This document shows, in pieces, positions 18,210 through 27,008 of a stretch of DNA of 64,000 nucleotides (its first letter is position 1; every line of letters starts with the position of its first letter). Source of the stretch: Sphingomonas sp. IC081. GTDB lineage: Bacteria > Pseudomonadota > Alphaproteobacteria > Sphingomonadales > Sphingomonadaceae. The translations under genes were made by a program, and so were the position numbers. The DNA lies in the NCBI RefSeq assembly GCF_006874585.1, contig NZ_CP029762.1, positions 186,001-250,000 on the forward strand, given 5' to 3'. The notes beneath the pieces are model-generated. The model saw only the letters and a list, made by a program, of their open reading frames with translations, did not search any database and was not told where the DNA came from.

Positions 18210-18866
18210 ATGTCATTCGACAGGGGAAATCGCGGCCATGGGCGCGATCGGTTCGGCGGTGGTGATGATCGTTGGGGCGGCGGCGGCGATCGCTTTGGGG
18301 GTGGCGGCCAGCGTGGTGGCTTCGGTGGATCCCGAGGCGGCGGTTTTGGCGGTGGCGGTTCGCGGGGCGGCCCAGGGCAAGTCGTCGGCCAGGGCCGGGG
18401 GACGGTCAAGTTCTTCAATTCGGACAAGGGCTTCGGCTTTATCCAGCTTGAAGACGGCGGCGACGACGCATTCGTGCACATCAGTGCCGTGCAATCCGCC
18501 GGCCTCGAAACACTCGCTGAAGGCCAGCAGTTGGAATTCCAGCTGGTTGAGCGAGGCGGCAAGGTCTCCGCGTCTGAGCTGACCATCGTCGGTGAGATCA
18601 TCGTGGCCGAACGCCGTGAGCGCGCTCCGGCTTCGAACCAGCGTCAATCGACTGGTGAGAAGGCTACAGGCACGGTCAAGTTCTTCAACGGCACCAAAGG
18701 TTTCGGTTTCATTGTGCGCGATGACGGCCAGCCTGATGCGTTTGTTCACATCAGTGCCGTTGAGCGTTCCGGTCTGCATGGCCTTTCGGAAGGCGACCAG
18801 CTCGAATTCGAGATCGAGATCGATCGCCGCGGCAAGGCATCTGCTGTAAATCTGATCCAGCGCTGA
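18210..18866 (+). CDS. double cold-shock-domain protein with RGG-like N-terminus
   Basis: A 218-residue nucleic-acid-binding protein. Residues 1-60 are an RGG/GGG-rich low-complexity tail. The first cold-shock domain spans about 63-128 (TVKFFNSDKGFGFIQ, then DDAFVHISAV), and the second about 152-216 (TVKFFNGTKGFGFIV, DAFVHISAV). Both keep the RNP1 (KGFGFI) and RNP2 (FVHIS) aromatic residues. Two-domain cold-shock proteins are usual in alphaproteobacteria, where they act as RNA chaperones; the long Gly-rich tail is less usual. AAAG lies just before the ATG. It may act with the sigma-factor gene that follows. Confidence 0.92.
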   Translation: MSFDRGNRGHGRDRFGGGDDRWGGGGDRFGGGGQRGGFGGSRGGGFGGGGSRGGPGQVVGQGRGTVKFFNSDKGFGFIQLEDGGDDAFVHISAVQSAGLETLAEGQQLEFQLVERGGKVSASELTIVGEIIVAERRERAPASNQRQSTGEKATGTVKFFNGTKGFGFIVRDDGQPDAFVHISAVERSGLHGLSEGDQLEFEIEIDRRGKASAVNLIQR

Positions 18867-19205
18867 TGGATCCGGCCATGGCTGCCGCAGGTGGCCATGG
18901 CCTCAGTTCCGGCTGCCCCCGATCGCATGGCGATCGGCAGCGGAAGGTACCGAAGCCCCTGATCCAGGCCGCCCTCCACCGGTTGCCTTCAAGGACATTG
19001 CTTTGCCCCCTTCAGTCGTATGGACGGAACATCCTGCTCCGGGACCAGCTTCCTTCTGGAAATGACGTCCGACCACATTACATAAAGCCCCAACCAGAAG
19101 TGTTCATCGCTGTCTGTGAAACTGCCCGTTCAGTGTCACCATCAGGCTGATGCCCTCGAAACCCAGGCTTGTCCTGACGGAATGATCGTCATGAAAATGC
19201 CTTAG
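18867..19205. other. intergenic region before rpoD-like gene
   Basis: About 340 bases without a supported gene. GGCCATGG (18874-18881) and CCATGGCC (18895-18902) could pair into a hairpin 8 bases after the cold-shock stop, but no T-run follows, so it is only a weak terminator candidate. The remaining sequence must hold the promoter of the sigma-factor gene. Confidence 0.35.
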
Positions 19206-20878
19206 ATGACAATGGATTGCATGATTAACGACGATCGCAGCGGCGACAACGACTCTCCTCTTCTCGATATGGACAAGGGTTCCGTTCAGCGCTTCATCGC
19301 GCGTGCCAAGAAGCAGGGCGTCATCTCGGTCAAGGAGTTGAATGCCGCCCTGCCGCAGGACCAGATGACCGCCGATCAGATCGAGGACATCATGGCCGCG
19401 ATCTCGGAAATGGGCGTCAAGATCATCGAGAACGACGACGATGACGATGAGGACGGCGAGCAGGAAGACGGTGTGGACGCCGCCGACGGTCGCGACGATG
19501 ACTCCGATTTGGAATCCGAATTAGACGAAGGCAATTCGCGGCGTCGGCCCGGTGAGAACCGCAAGGCGGACACGGCAGGACGTTCCGACGACCCGGTGCG
19601 GTTGTACCTGCAGGAAATGGGATCCGCCGAGATGCTCAGCCGCGAGGGTGAAGCGGCCATTGCCAAGCGCATCGAAGCCGGCCGGGACATGATGATTATC
19701 GGGCTGTGCGAAAGCCCCATGACCTTCCATGCGATCATCGGTTGGTCCCAGGCACTCAACAACGGCGAGATGCAGCTTCGCGAGATCCTCGATCTCGACG
19801 CGATGCTCTCCAAGGATCCGCAGCCCGAAAATCTGGGCGAGGACGGTGAAGGCGACGGCGAGATTTCCGCGGCCATCGCAGGGCCTTCCTTCAAGGACGA
19901 TGACGATTCCGGCGAGGACAACTCGGAGGAAGTCGACGAGGATGGCAATCCGATCCCCAAGCGCAAGGTCGAGGACGATGAAGAGGACCACACCCTCTCC
20001 CTCGGCCAGATGGAAGCCGCACTGACGCCGGAAGCGCTGGAAAAGTTCGCGCTCATTACTGAACTGTTCCGCACCTTCGAAGAGGTGCAGGCCCAGCGGC
20101 TCGACGCTCTGGCGCTGGGTATCGATTTCCCGGCCGCCAAGGAAGAACGGTACCATTCGCTGCGCGAGGAACTGACAGCGCAAGTGGAATCGGTGCAATT
20201 CCACGCGGCCAAGATCGAGTATCTGGTCGACAACCTCTATTCGTTCAATCGGCGCCTGACGGCGCTAAGCGGGCAGATGCTACGTCTGGCCGAACGTCAC
20301 AAGGTCAAGCGCGCCGATTTCTTGGAAGCCTACACGGGCCGCGAACTGGACGACGCCTGGGTCGCCGAAGTGGCTAAGACGGACAAGAAGTGGGCAGCTT
20401 TCGCGCAAAACGAGGCAGAACCTGCCGAGCGCATCCGATTGGAGATATCGGACATCGCCGCGTCCACCGGCATGGCACTGTCCGAGTTCCGCCGTATCGT
20501 GAACATGGTCCAGAAGGCGGAGCGTGAAGCACGCATCGCCAAAAAGGAAATGGTCGAGGCGAACCTGCGCCTGGTGATCTCGATCGCCAAGAAATACACG
20601 AACCGCGGCCTGCAGTTCCTGGACCTCATCCAGGAAGGCAACATCGGCCTGATGAAGGCGGTCGACAAATTTCAGTACCGTCGCGGCTATAAGTTCTCGA
20701 CTTATGCCACCTGGTGGATTCGCCAGGCGATCACGCGTTCGATCGCTGACCAGGCCCGCACGATCCGTATCCCGGTGCATATGATCGAGACGATCAACAA
20801 GCTGGTCCGCACCAGTCGCCAGTTCCTTCACGAGCAGGGCCGCGAGCCAACGCCGGAAGAAATGGCCGAGCGTTTGTC
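19206..20878 (+). pseudogene. rpoD: RpoD-type sigma-70 factor truncated by IS21 insertion
   Basis: 557 codons of a primary-type sigma factor remain. Visible parts: region 1.1 near 20-75 with an acidic DDDDDED run, region 1.2 (DDPVRLYLQEMG) near 128, a long acidic non-conserved region, region 2 from about 446 (MVEANLRLVISIAKKYTNRG, then FSTYATWWIRQAITRSI), and region 3 to MAERLS. The frame then enters the terminal repeat of an IS21 element and adds about 76 foreign residues before a stop at 21107. Region 4, which reads the -35 box, is lost. A cell needs an intact primary sigma factor, so another rpoD must exist elsewhere; this is an extra, broken copy. The start at ATG 19206 is provisional. 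Confidence 0.85.
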
Positions 20879-21090
20879 TGTCAACCGGCGCGCAAAACTG
20901 ACCCCCTATCGGCGCCCAATATTGACCCCACCTTTCGGTAGTCTGGCGGTTATCCCGGTAGTCGATAGGAGGGGCCCACGGACGACGACGCGCACCGTCA
21001 GGTGTGCTGGCGGCGGCGTCCGTGGGAGGTCCCTGTTGACCCACCGGGTTAACCGCCGGGGATGGGGGTCCGGGGGAAGGGGTTTTCGGC

Positions 21091-21819
21091 TCAGTTCCGG
21101 TTTTTGAACCGCCAGCTGTCATTGCCCGTCTCGATGATGTCGCAGTGGTGCGTGATGCGATCGAGAAGAGCGGTGGTCATCTTGGGGTCGTGGAAGACGC
21201 TCGGCCATTCGCCGAAGGCGAGATTGGTCGTGATAATGACCGAGGTCTTTTCGTAGAGCTTGCTGATCAGGTGGAAGAGCATCTGGCCACCGGACCGGGC
21301 GAACGGCAGGTAGCCGAGCTCGTCAAGCACCACGAGATCAAGCCGCGAGAGTTGGGTGGCAAGGCTGCCGGCCTTGCCCAGGCGAGCCTCTTCCTCAAGC
21401 CGGTTCACCAGATCGACCGTATTGAAGTATCGGCCTCTGGCACCGGCGCGCACCACTGCGGCGGTGATGGCGAGAGCCAGATGAGTCTTGCCCGTGCCTG
21501 TTCCGCCGATCAGCACGATATTGCGCCGTTCCGGCAGGAACGAGCCCGTATGAAGCGAGCGGATCAGTCCTTCGTTGATCGGCGTGCCATCGAACATGAA
21601 CCCATCCAGGTCCTTGATCGCCGGAAGCTTGGCTGCGGTCATGCGATAACGGATCGATGCCGCATCCCGGTGCGCCGTCTCCGCACGCAACAGGTCGCCC
21701 AACATCTCCATGACCGTTCTGTCTCGGCGGATGCCGTTGGTGACGGCATCATCGAAGGCCGCCACCATGCCCTTGAGCCCCAGCCCCTTGAGGGCGGCCA
21801 TGATCTCATGCCGCTGCAT
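21091..21819 (-). CDS. istB: IS21-family helper ATPase IstB (copy 1)
   Basis: A 242-residue AAA+ ATPase that assists IstA in target selection. Walker A is GGTGTGKTH near 107-115, Walker B is LVVLDELGYLP near 165-175, and SVIITTNLAFGEWPSVF is the sensor region. The gene overlaps the istA stop by 14 bases, which implies coupled translation. The residues are identical to the copy at 38863-39591. Confidence 0.93.
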   Translation of the reverse strand: MQRHEIMAALKGLGLKGMVAAFDDAVTNGIRRDRTVMEMLGDLLRAETAHRDAASIRYRMTAAKLPAIKDLDGFMFDGTPINEGLIRSLHTGSFLPERRNIVLIGGTGTGKTHLALAITAAVVRAGARGRYFNTVDLVNRLEEEARLGKAGSLATQLSRLDLVVLDELGYLPFARSGGQMLFHLISKLYEKTSVIITTNLAFGEWPSVFHDPKMTTALLDRITHHCDIIETGNDSWRFKNRN

Positions 21820-23320
21820 CGAGGTCTCGCACGGTATCGTAGCGGCCGCAGTTCGCCTCTGGCGGATGCTTGAGCTTCAGGTTGACGACGACGTCCATAG
21901 CCTGGGCATCATGAGGCTCGCGGCGACGGGACAGGATGTTGAGGATGATCTCGTCGCTGATAGTACCGGCGCTGAGTGCCTCGCGCACTGCGGCCTCGAC
22001 AGCCTCCAGGCCATCTTCGGGGACAGCGGCGAGGACGCGTACAAAGCGCCGGTCGGCATCGTCGCCCTTGCCCAACTTACGCCGCAATTGGGCCAGTGCA
22101 GGTGGGAGAGCCCAGTCCTGGAAGGGAGCACCATTGCGCAACGCACCGGGCTTGCGGGCGAGGATGGGCAGGTAGTGCCATGGATCGAAGATTGTCTGGT
22201 TCCGGCCGAAGACCCGTTCGTGTTCGGCCACGACAGCGCCGTCGCAGCGGATCACGATGCGCGTTGCATAGGCCCGCACCTGCACAGCCTGATGGGCCGC
22301 CTTTGCCATCACCGAGTACCGATTGCGATCGAAGCTCACGAGGCACGTCGAACTGGCTACGTGTTCGCTCTCGAAGAACCCGTCGAAGGGAACCGGTAGC
22401 GGTTGCAGCATCGGCCGCTCCACCTCCAGCGCCTGCGCGATCGTCATGCCTTCCTGGTCAGGATGCTGGTTGCGTTCCGCCCAGCGCCGGCACTCGGCTT
22501 CCAGCCAGATGTTCAGTTCCTCGAGGCTGGCAAAGCGCAGGCGCGGCTTGAACAGGCGCTCCCTACTGGTCTGAACCTGGTTCTCGACCTGACCCTTCTC
22601 CCACCCTGCGGCAGGACTACAGGCCACCGGCTCAACGCGATAGTGGTCCGTCATGATCAGAAACCGCCGGTTGAACAGGCGTTCCTTGCCGGTGAACACC
22701 GTCGTCACCGCCGTCTTCATATTGTCGTAGATGCCGCGCGTCGGAATCCCACCGAAGAAGGCAAAGGCGCGGGCATGTGCGTCGAACACCATCTCTTGCG
22801 TCTCGCGAGGATAGGCACGGACAAATGGTGCCCGTGACCAGCAAAACCGCATATGCGCGACCTTCACGCGCATTGGCTTGCCGGCGATCTCGACGTCCTC
22901 ATGGCTCCAGTCGAACTGGTAAGCCTCGCCGGGCCGGTACATCAACGGGATGAACGCCTTGGTCATATCGCCGGCGTCAACGCGACGCTCACGCTTCCAG
23001 CGTGCAGCATAGCGCCGCACAGCGTCATAAGAGCCGCCAAACCCTTCGCGCTGAAGCAGATCATGGATCCGCGTCATGCGAAGCCGGTCACGCCGGGGCA
23101 GCCCTTCGTTCTCTTCAAGCAGTTCTTCCAGGCGAGTGCTGAAAGGGCCGGTCTGCGGCCGATGCTGTTCCTTGCGCTCGTAACTGGCATCCGCGTTCGG
23201 CGCCCGGATCGCCTTGCGCACCGTGTTGCGCGACAGCCGCAAATCCCGCGCTATCGCCTTGATCGGCTTACCGTCCCGGTGCTCCCGACGGATCCTCGTA
23301 ATCGTCTCCACAACCAACAT
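21806..23320 (-). CDS. istA: IS21-family transposase IstA (copy 1)
   Basis: A 504-residue transposase. It opens with MLVVETITRIRREHRDGKPI and a helix-turn-helix (IARDLRLSRNTVRKAI). The DDE catalytic core shows YQFDWSHEDVEI near 136, GIYDNMKTAV near 195, and WEKGQVENQVQ near 241. The C-terminal part is the variable IstA domain with EHERVFGRNQ. It is identical to the copy at 37362-38876, so either can supply transposase for both elements. Confidence 0.93.
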   Translation of the reverse strand: MLVVETITRIRREHRDGKPIKAIARDLRLSRNTVRKAIRAPNADASYERKEQHRPQTGPFSTRLEELLEENEGLPRRDRLRMTRIHDLLQREGFGGSYDAVRRYAARWKRERRVDAGDMTKAFIPLMYRPGEAYQFDWSHEDVEIAGKPMRVKVAHMRFCWSRAPFVRAYPRETQEMVFDAHARAFAFFGGIPTRGIYDNMKTAVTTVFTGKERLFNRRFLIMTDHYRVEPVACSPAAGWEKGQVENQVQTSRERLFKPRLRFASLEELNIWLEAECRRWAERNQHPDQEGMTIAQALEVERPMLQPLPVPFDGFFESEHVASSTCLVSFDRNRYSVMAKAAHQAVQVRAYATRIVIRCDGAVVAEHERVFGRNQTIFDPWHYLPILARKPGALRNGAPFQDWALPPALAQLRRKLGKGDDADRRFVRVLAAVPEDGLEAVEAAVREALSAGTISDEIILNILSRRREPHDAQAMDVVVNLKLKHPPEANCGRYDTVRDLDAAA

Positions 23321-23436
23321 CCCTGTACCCGCCGTCCGGAACCGAAACGGCGGCGCTTCTCACAATGAGATGAAGGGGGTCAATTTTAGACGCCGATCAC
23401 CCCGCTAAGGGGGTCAATTTTGCACGCCGCTCCACA

Positions 23437-23824
23437 GGTCATCGGCGTAGTGGTCCATATCGTTGCCGTCCCACGGCTGGCTCGAACGACCATGGCCGCG
23501 GCGGTCGTGGGCGACGACGCGATAACCTTGATTGGCGAGGAAGAAGGACGCGCTTTCCCAGCTATCGGAGCTCAGGGGCCAGCCGTGGCTGAGTGTGACG
23601 ACCTGTCCGTTGCGGGGACCCCAGTCCTTATAATACAGGGAGACGCCGTCCTTCGTGGTGATTGTGTTCATTGTAACCACTCCTTTTAGTGCTTGGGGGG
23701 GGATTTTGGGGGCGGGGGCGGCAAAGGCCGGTCCCGCAAGACCAACTGCGGCTGCGACACCGATCACGGATGTTGCCGCCAACATTTCGCGGCGATCCAT
23801 GCGGGCAAATTTCTCATCTGGCAT
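23437..23824 (-). pseudogene. alpha/beta hydrolase, 3' part removed by IS21
   Basis: About 129 codons of an exported alpha/beta hydrolase. The N-terminus has a twin-arginine-like signal (MDRREMLAATSVIGVAAAVG). The hydrolase begins with TTKDGVSLYYKDWG and has the HG motif SHGWPLSSDSW and DRRGHGRSS, typical of non-haem chloroperoxidase-like esterases. It stops at the border of IS21 copy 1, before the nucleophile elbow, so the catalytic triad is lost. It lies next to catalase, an arrangement that suggests an oxidative-stress role before disruption. Start at ATG 23824. Confidence 0.8.
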
Positions 23825-24049
23825 ACGAAGTCCCTTCCTGTTGCTAGGTTCTCTTGATGGGAGGCGGAGGTGCGGCGTTGGACCGGCGACCCGAAGGCGC
23901 GAGATCGCATTGGCATCGTCGATCGGCCGGTTCGTTCGCAGGCACCTTGAGGCTGCAGCACCGAGCCTGAGCCGATACGAGTTCAGTGTCCGGCATTCGG
24001 AATCCGAGACCAAAGATCACTATGAACATCGGCCCAGGCCTCCGTCACA

Positions 24050-25510
24050 TCACTGCTTGTCCTGGGTGGCCGAGTACGCCGCCAATGCAGCCGCAACGCC
24101 CTCGCCGTACTCGGAGTCGGCCTTTCGGCAGTTCTCGATGTGGCGCTGCTGGATATCGCTTGGAGCGTCGTAGATTGATCGGGCGGTGTTCTCGAACAGG
24201 GCCTGGCGCTGCTCACGATTCATCAGGCGGAACAAATTGCCGGGCTGTTCCCAATGATCTTCGTCTACCCGGTGATCCCAATGGGCCGCGACGCCGTCCA
24301 GCTCGAGGGCAGGCTCCTCAAGGCCTGGAGCGACGTCCCACACGCCCGCGCTATTGGGGAAATATGTCTTGGTTGCGCCCAGATTCCCATCGGTTCGCAT
24401 GGCGCCATCTCGGTGGTAGCTCTGGAACGGGCAGCGAGGGGCATTCACGGGGATGTGATTGAAGTTCACGCCCAGCCTGTAACGCTGCGCATCTCCATAG
24501 GAAAACAGGCGTGCCTGGAGCATCCGGTCTGGAGAAAAGCCGATGCCGGGAACAATGTTCGCCGGCGAGAAGGCAACCTGTTCAGTCTCGGCGAAGAAGT
24601 TGTCCGGGTTTCGGTTGAGCTCGAGAGTTCCCACGGGATGGAGGGGATACTCCCCCTTCGGCCAGACCTTGGTAACGTCAAAAGGATTGTGCCGGTGCGT
24701 CCTGGCTTGATCGTCGGTCATGATCTGGATGCTGAGGTCCCACTGCGGGAAATCGCCCTTCTCGATGGACTGAAACAAGTCCCGGCCATTGCTTTCCCGG
24801 TCCGCAGCGACCACTGCCCCAGCTTCGGCATCGGTGAGGTTCTTGATCCCCTGTCGGGTGCGGAAGTGAAACTTGACCCACACGCGCTCGTTGTCAGCAT
24901 TGATCATGCTCAGGGTGTGACTGCCGAAGCCATGCATATGGCGGAAACTTGCCGGAATGCCTCGATCCGACATAATGATCGTGACCTGATGAAGTGCTTC
25001 GGGTAACAGCGACCAGAAATCCCAGTTGTTCTCGGCCGAGCGAAAGCCGCTGCGGGGGTCGCGCTTCACCGCGTGGTTGAGATCGGGGAACCGAAGCGGA
25101 TCGCGGAAGAAGAACACAGGTGTGTTATTGCCGACGAGATCCCAGTTGCCTTCCTCGGTGTAGAACTTGATCGCGAAGCCTCGGATATCGCGCTCGGCGT
25201 CAGCGGCGCCACGCTCTCCGGCGACAGTGGAAAATCGCATGAACACCTCGGTCTTCTTGCCGACTTCGGAGAAGATTTTGGCACGGGTGAGCGCTGTGAC
25301 ATCATGCGTAACCGTAAAGGTACCGTGCGCGCCCCAGCCTTTGGCGTGCATTCGCCGCTCAGGGATTACCTCGCGATCGAAATGGGCGAGCTTCTCGATG
25401 AGCCACACGTTCTGAAGGAGAGCAGGACCCCGAGGGCCGGCAGTCATGATGTTCAGGTTGTCCGTAACGGGAGCGCCTGCGGCGTTGGTAAGCGTCTTGT
25501 TGGAAGTCAT
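24050..25510 (-). CDS. monofunctional haem catalase
   Basis: A 486-residue small-subunit catalase that degrades hydrogen peroxide to water and oxygen. The distal His is H55 in ERRMHAKGWGAHG, the distal Asn lies in LVGNNTPVFFFRD, and the proximal haem Tyr is in RLFSYGDAQRYRLG. FRHMHGFGSHTLSMIN is the substrate-channel signature. Length and the absence of a C-terminal flavodoxin-like domain match the small-subunit (clade 3) group. ATG 25510 is preferred over an upstream in-frame start, because MTSNKTLTNAAGAPVTDN is the usual N-terminus. No signal peptide is evident, so it is cytoplasmic. Its 3' end is 225 bp from the truncated hydrolase gene on the same strand. Confidence 0.95.
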   Translation of the reverse strand: MTSNKTLTNAAGAPVTDNLNIMTAGPRGPALLQNVWLIEKLAHFDREVIPERRMHAKGWGAHGTFTVTHDVTALTRAKIFSEVGKKTEVFMRFSTVAGERGAADAERDIRGFAIKFYTEEGNWDLVGNNTPVFFFRDPLRFPDLNHAVKRDPRSGFRSAENNWDFWSLLPEALHQVTIIMSDRGIPASFRHMHGFGSHTLSMINADNERVWVKFHFRTRQGIKNLTDAEAGAVVAADRESNGRDLFQSIEKGDFPQWDLSIQIMTDDQARTHRHNPFDVTKVWPKGEYPLHPVGTLELNRNPDNFFAETEQVAFSPANIVPGIGFSPDRMLQARLFSYGDAQRYRLGVNFNHIPVNAPRCPFQSYHRDGAMRTDGNLGATKTYFPNSAGVWDVAPGLEEPALELDGVAAHWDHRVDEDHWEQPGNLFRLMNREQRQALFENTARSIYDAPSDIQQRHIENCRKADSEYGEGVAAALAAYSATQDKQ

Positions 25511-26139
25511 CTTCGCTCCATTCCCAAAGCGTGTTCGGGTGAAATATTGCGCCTTGGAGCGTAGGTTTGGGCATGGTCGGAGATCGACTGGGTTGAGGGC
25601 GGATGGAGGGCATACGGAAGAATAGGCTAACCCATCGGCCTTGGCGGCAGCATTAGCCCCCAAGCCTAGGTAAGAAGCCATCAACGATCGGTCTGGATAG
25701 GAGCTTGCGCCGGTTTAGGGAGATTCTTGAGCTCGACGCTCAATATCCGGCATACGGCCTGAGCCGACGTCGGCACCTGCGTCGGCTGCCCAGCAAACAT
25801 GCGCGGGCACCAATGCACCTATCGAAAAGGCGGAAAAACCTACACCTCGGGATGGTTACATAAGTCTCCCGGATATGGCCTGATATGAGCTGCAGGATCT
25901 GCGTGCCGCAAGAGGGGAGGCTAGGATGCGAAAGCTGATACACAATAGCCCTCAGCCGATGATCTGCTTGTGCCAACTACCCGTCAGTGAGGTCACGTAC
26001 TGAAATGGAAGCACCGTCCGTTGATCAGCCTTGGTGGACGCTCGATATTTCCGGCGTTCGCCCACTCGTGGACAGAATAGGCGCGACGAAGAATGCTCCG
26101 GATTGGGCAGAGCAGATTCTCGCCGCGACAAAGGTAGTA
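25511..26139. other. gene-free stretch upstream of catalase
   Basis: About 630 bases between the catalase start and an IS21 element. Short open frames are present but none has family features or a good ribosome site. The catalase promoter must be in the first part; no OxyR-type site could be recognised by eye. Confidence 0.4.
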
Positions 26140-26228
26140 TGTTGATTGCCACTGAGATGTGACCCAGGGTTTCCATTGAGAATTGACCCGGGTGGGTATG
26201 GGTTATGTGCTGCCGTATCCTGGCAGGT

Positions 26229-27008
26229 TCAAGATGCTGGCTTCTCCTTTCTGGCTTTTGGCGCAGCGGTGCTGGCACGGAAGCGGAAGCTGTCGTTTCC
26301 GGTTTCCAGGATGTGGCAGTGGTGGGTTAGCCGATCGAGCAACGCGGTGGTCATCTTGGCATCGCCGAACACGCCAGCCCATTCGCTGAAGCTTAGGTTG
26401 GTGGTGATGACGACGCTGGTGCGCTCGTACAGCTTGCTGAGCAGATGGAAGAGCATGGCTCCGCCCGATGGGCTGAAGGGCAGATAACCCAGCTCGTCGA
26501 GGATGAGCAGGTCGAGACGTAGCAGGCGTTCTGCCAGCTGGCCGGATCGGTTCATGGTCTTTTCCTGCTCAAGCGCATTGACCAAATCGACCGTGGAGAA
26601 GAAGCGGACCTTCTTGCGGTGATGCTCGACGGCCTGGACGCCCAGCGCAGTTGCGATATGGCTCTTGCCGGTTCCGGGCCCGCCAATCAGCACGACATTG
26701 TCGGCGTTTTCCATGAAGTCGCCCTGATGAAGCTGGCGGACGAGGGCTTCGTTGATCTCGCTGGCAGCAAAGTCGAAGCCAGCCAGATCCTTATAGGCCG
26801 GGAAGCGGGCCGCCTTGATTTGATAGGCGATGGACCTGACCTCGCGTTCGGCCATCTCTGCCTTCAGGAGTCCAGCGAGCATCGGCACGGCAGCATCGAA
26901 GGCAGGCGCGCCCTGCTCGATCAGTTCGTCGGCGGCCTGAGCCATGCCGAACATCTTGAGGCTGCGCAGCATGACGACGACCGCGGCGCTGGCGGGGTCA
27001 TGACGCAT
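26229..27008 (-). CDS. istB: IS21-family helper ATPase IstB
   Basis: A 259-residue AAA+ ATPase: Walker A is GGPGTGKSH near 109-117, Walker B is LLILDELGYLPF near 167-178, and SVVITTNLSFSEWAGVF follows. A basic tail (APKARKEKPAS) ends the protein. It overlaps the istA stop by 11 bases. It is a distinct subtype from the other two IstB forms in the window. Confidence 0.92.
   Translation of the reverse strand: MRHDPASAAVVVMLRSLKMFGMAQAADELIEQGAPAFDAAVPMLAGLLKAEMAEREVRSIAYQIKAARFPAYKDLAGFDFAASEINEALVRQLHQGDFMENADNVVLIGGPGTGKSHIATALGVQAVEHHRKKVRFFSTVDLVNALEQEKTMNRSGQLAERLLRLDLLILDELGYLPFSPSGGAMLFHLLSKLYERTSVVITTNLSFSEWAGVFGDAKMTTALLDRLTHHCHILETGNDSFRFRASTAAPKARKEKPAS

Larger units (their letters stand above)
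20879..23436 (-). mobile_element. IS21-family element, copy 1 (2558 bp)
   Basis: A complete two-gene IS21-family element in minus orientation. Its ends begin TGTCAACCGGCG (20879) and finish CGGCTCCACA-like at 23436 (TG...CA termini). Repeated CAAAATTGACCCCC-type motifs lie inside both ends, as usual for IS21. Every encoded protein and both termini match the element at 37246-39803, of identical length, in opposite orientation. The flanking 8 bases (CGTTTGTC and GGTCATCG) do not match, so no target duplication is present. It cuts rpoD on the left and an alpha/beta-hydrolase gene on the right. Confidence 0.93.

Noticed and set aside
18874..18902. GGCCATGG/CCATGGCC hairpin after the cold-shock gene as a terminator
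   Set aside because: The loop is 13 bases and no T-run follows, so it is only noted as weak.
20879..21107. Continuation of the rpoD frame as part of a real sigma factor
   Set aside because: The residues come from the terminal region of the IS21 element (the same DNA occurs at the end of copy 2) and do not resemble sigma region 4.
25740..25976. 78-residue frame upstream of catalase
   Set aside because: Composition is rich in Arg and Cys without a motif or ribosome site; probably chance.
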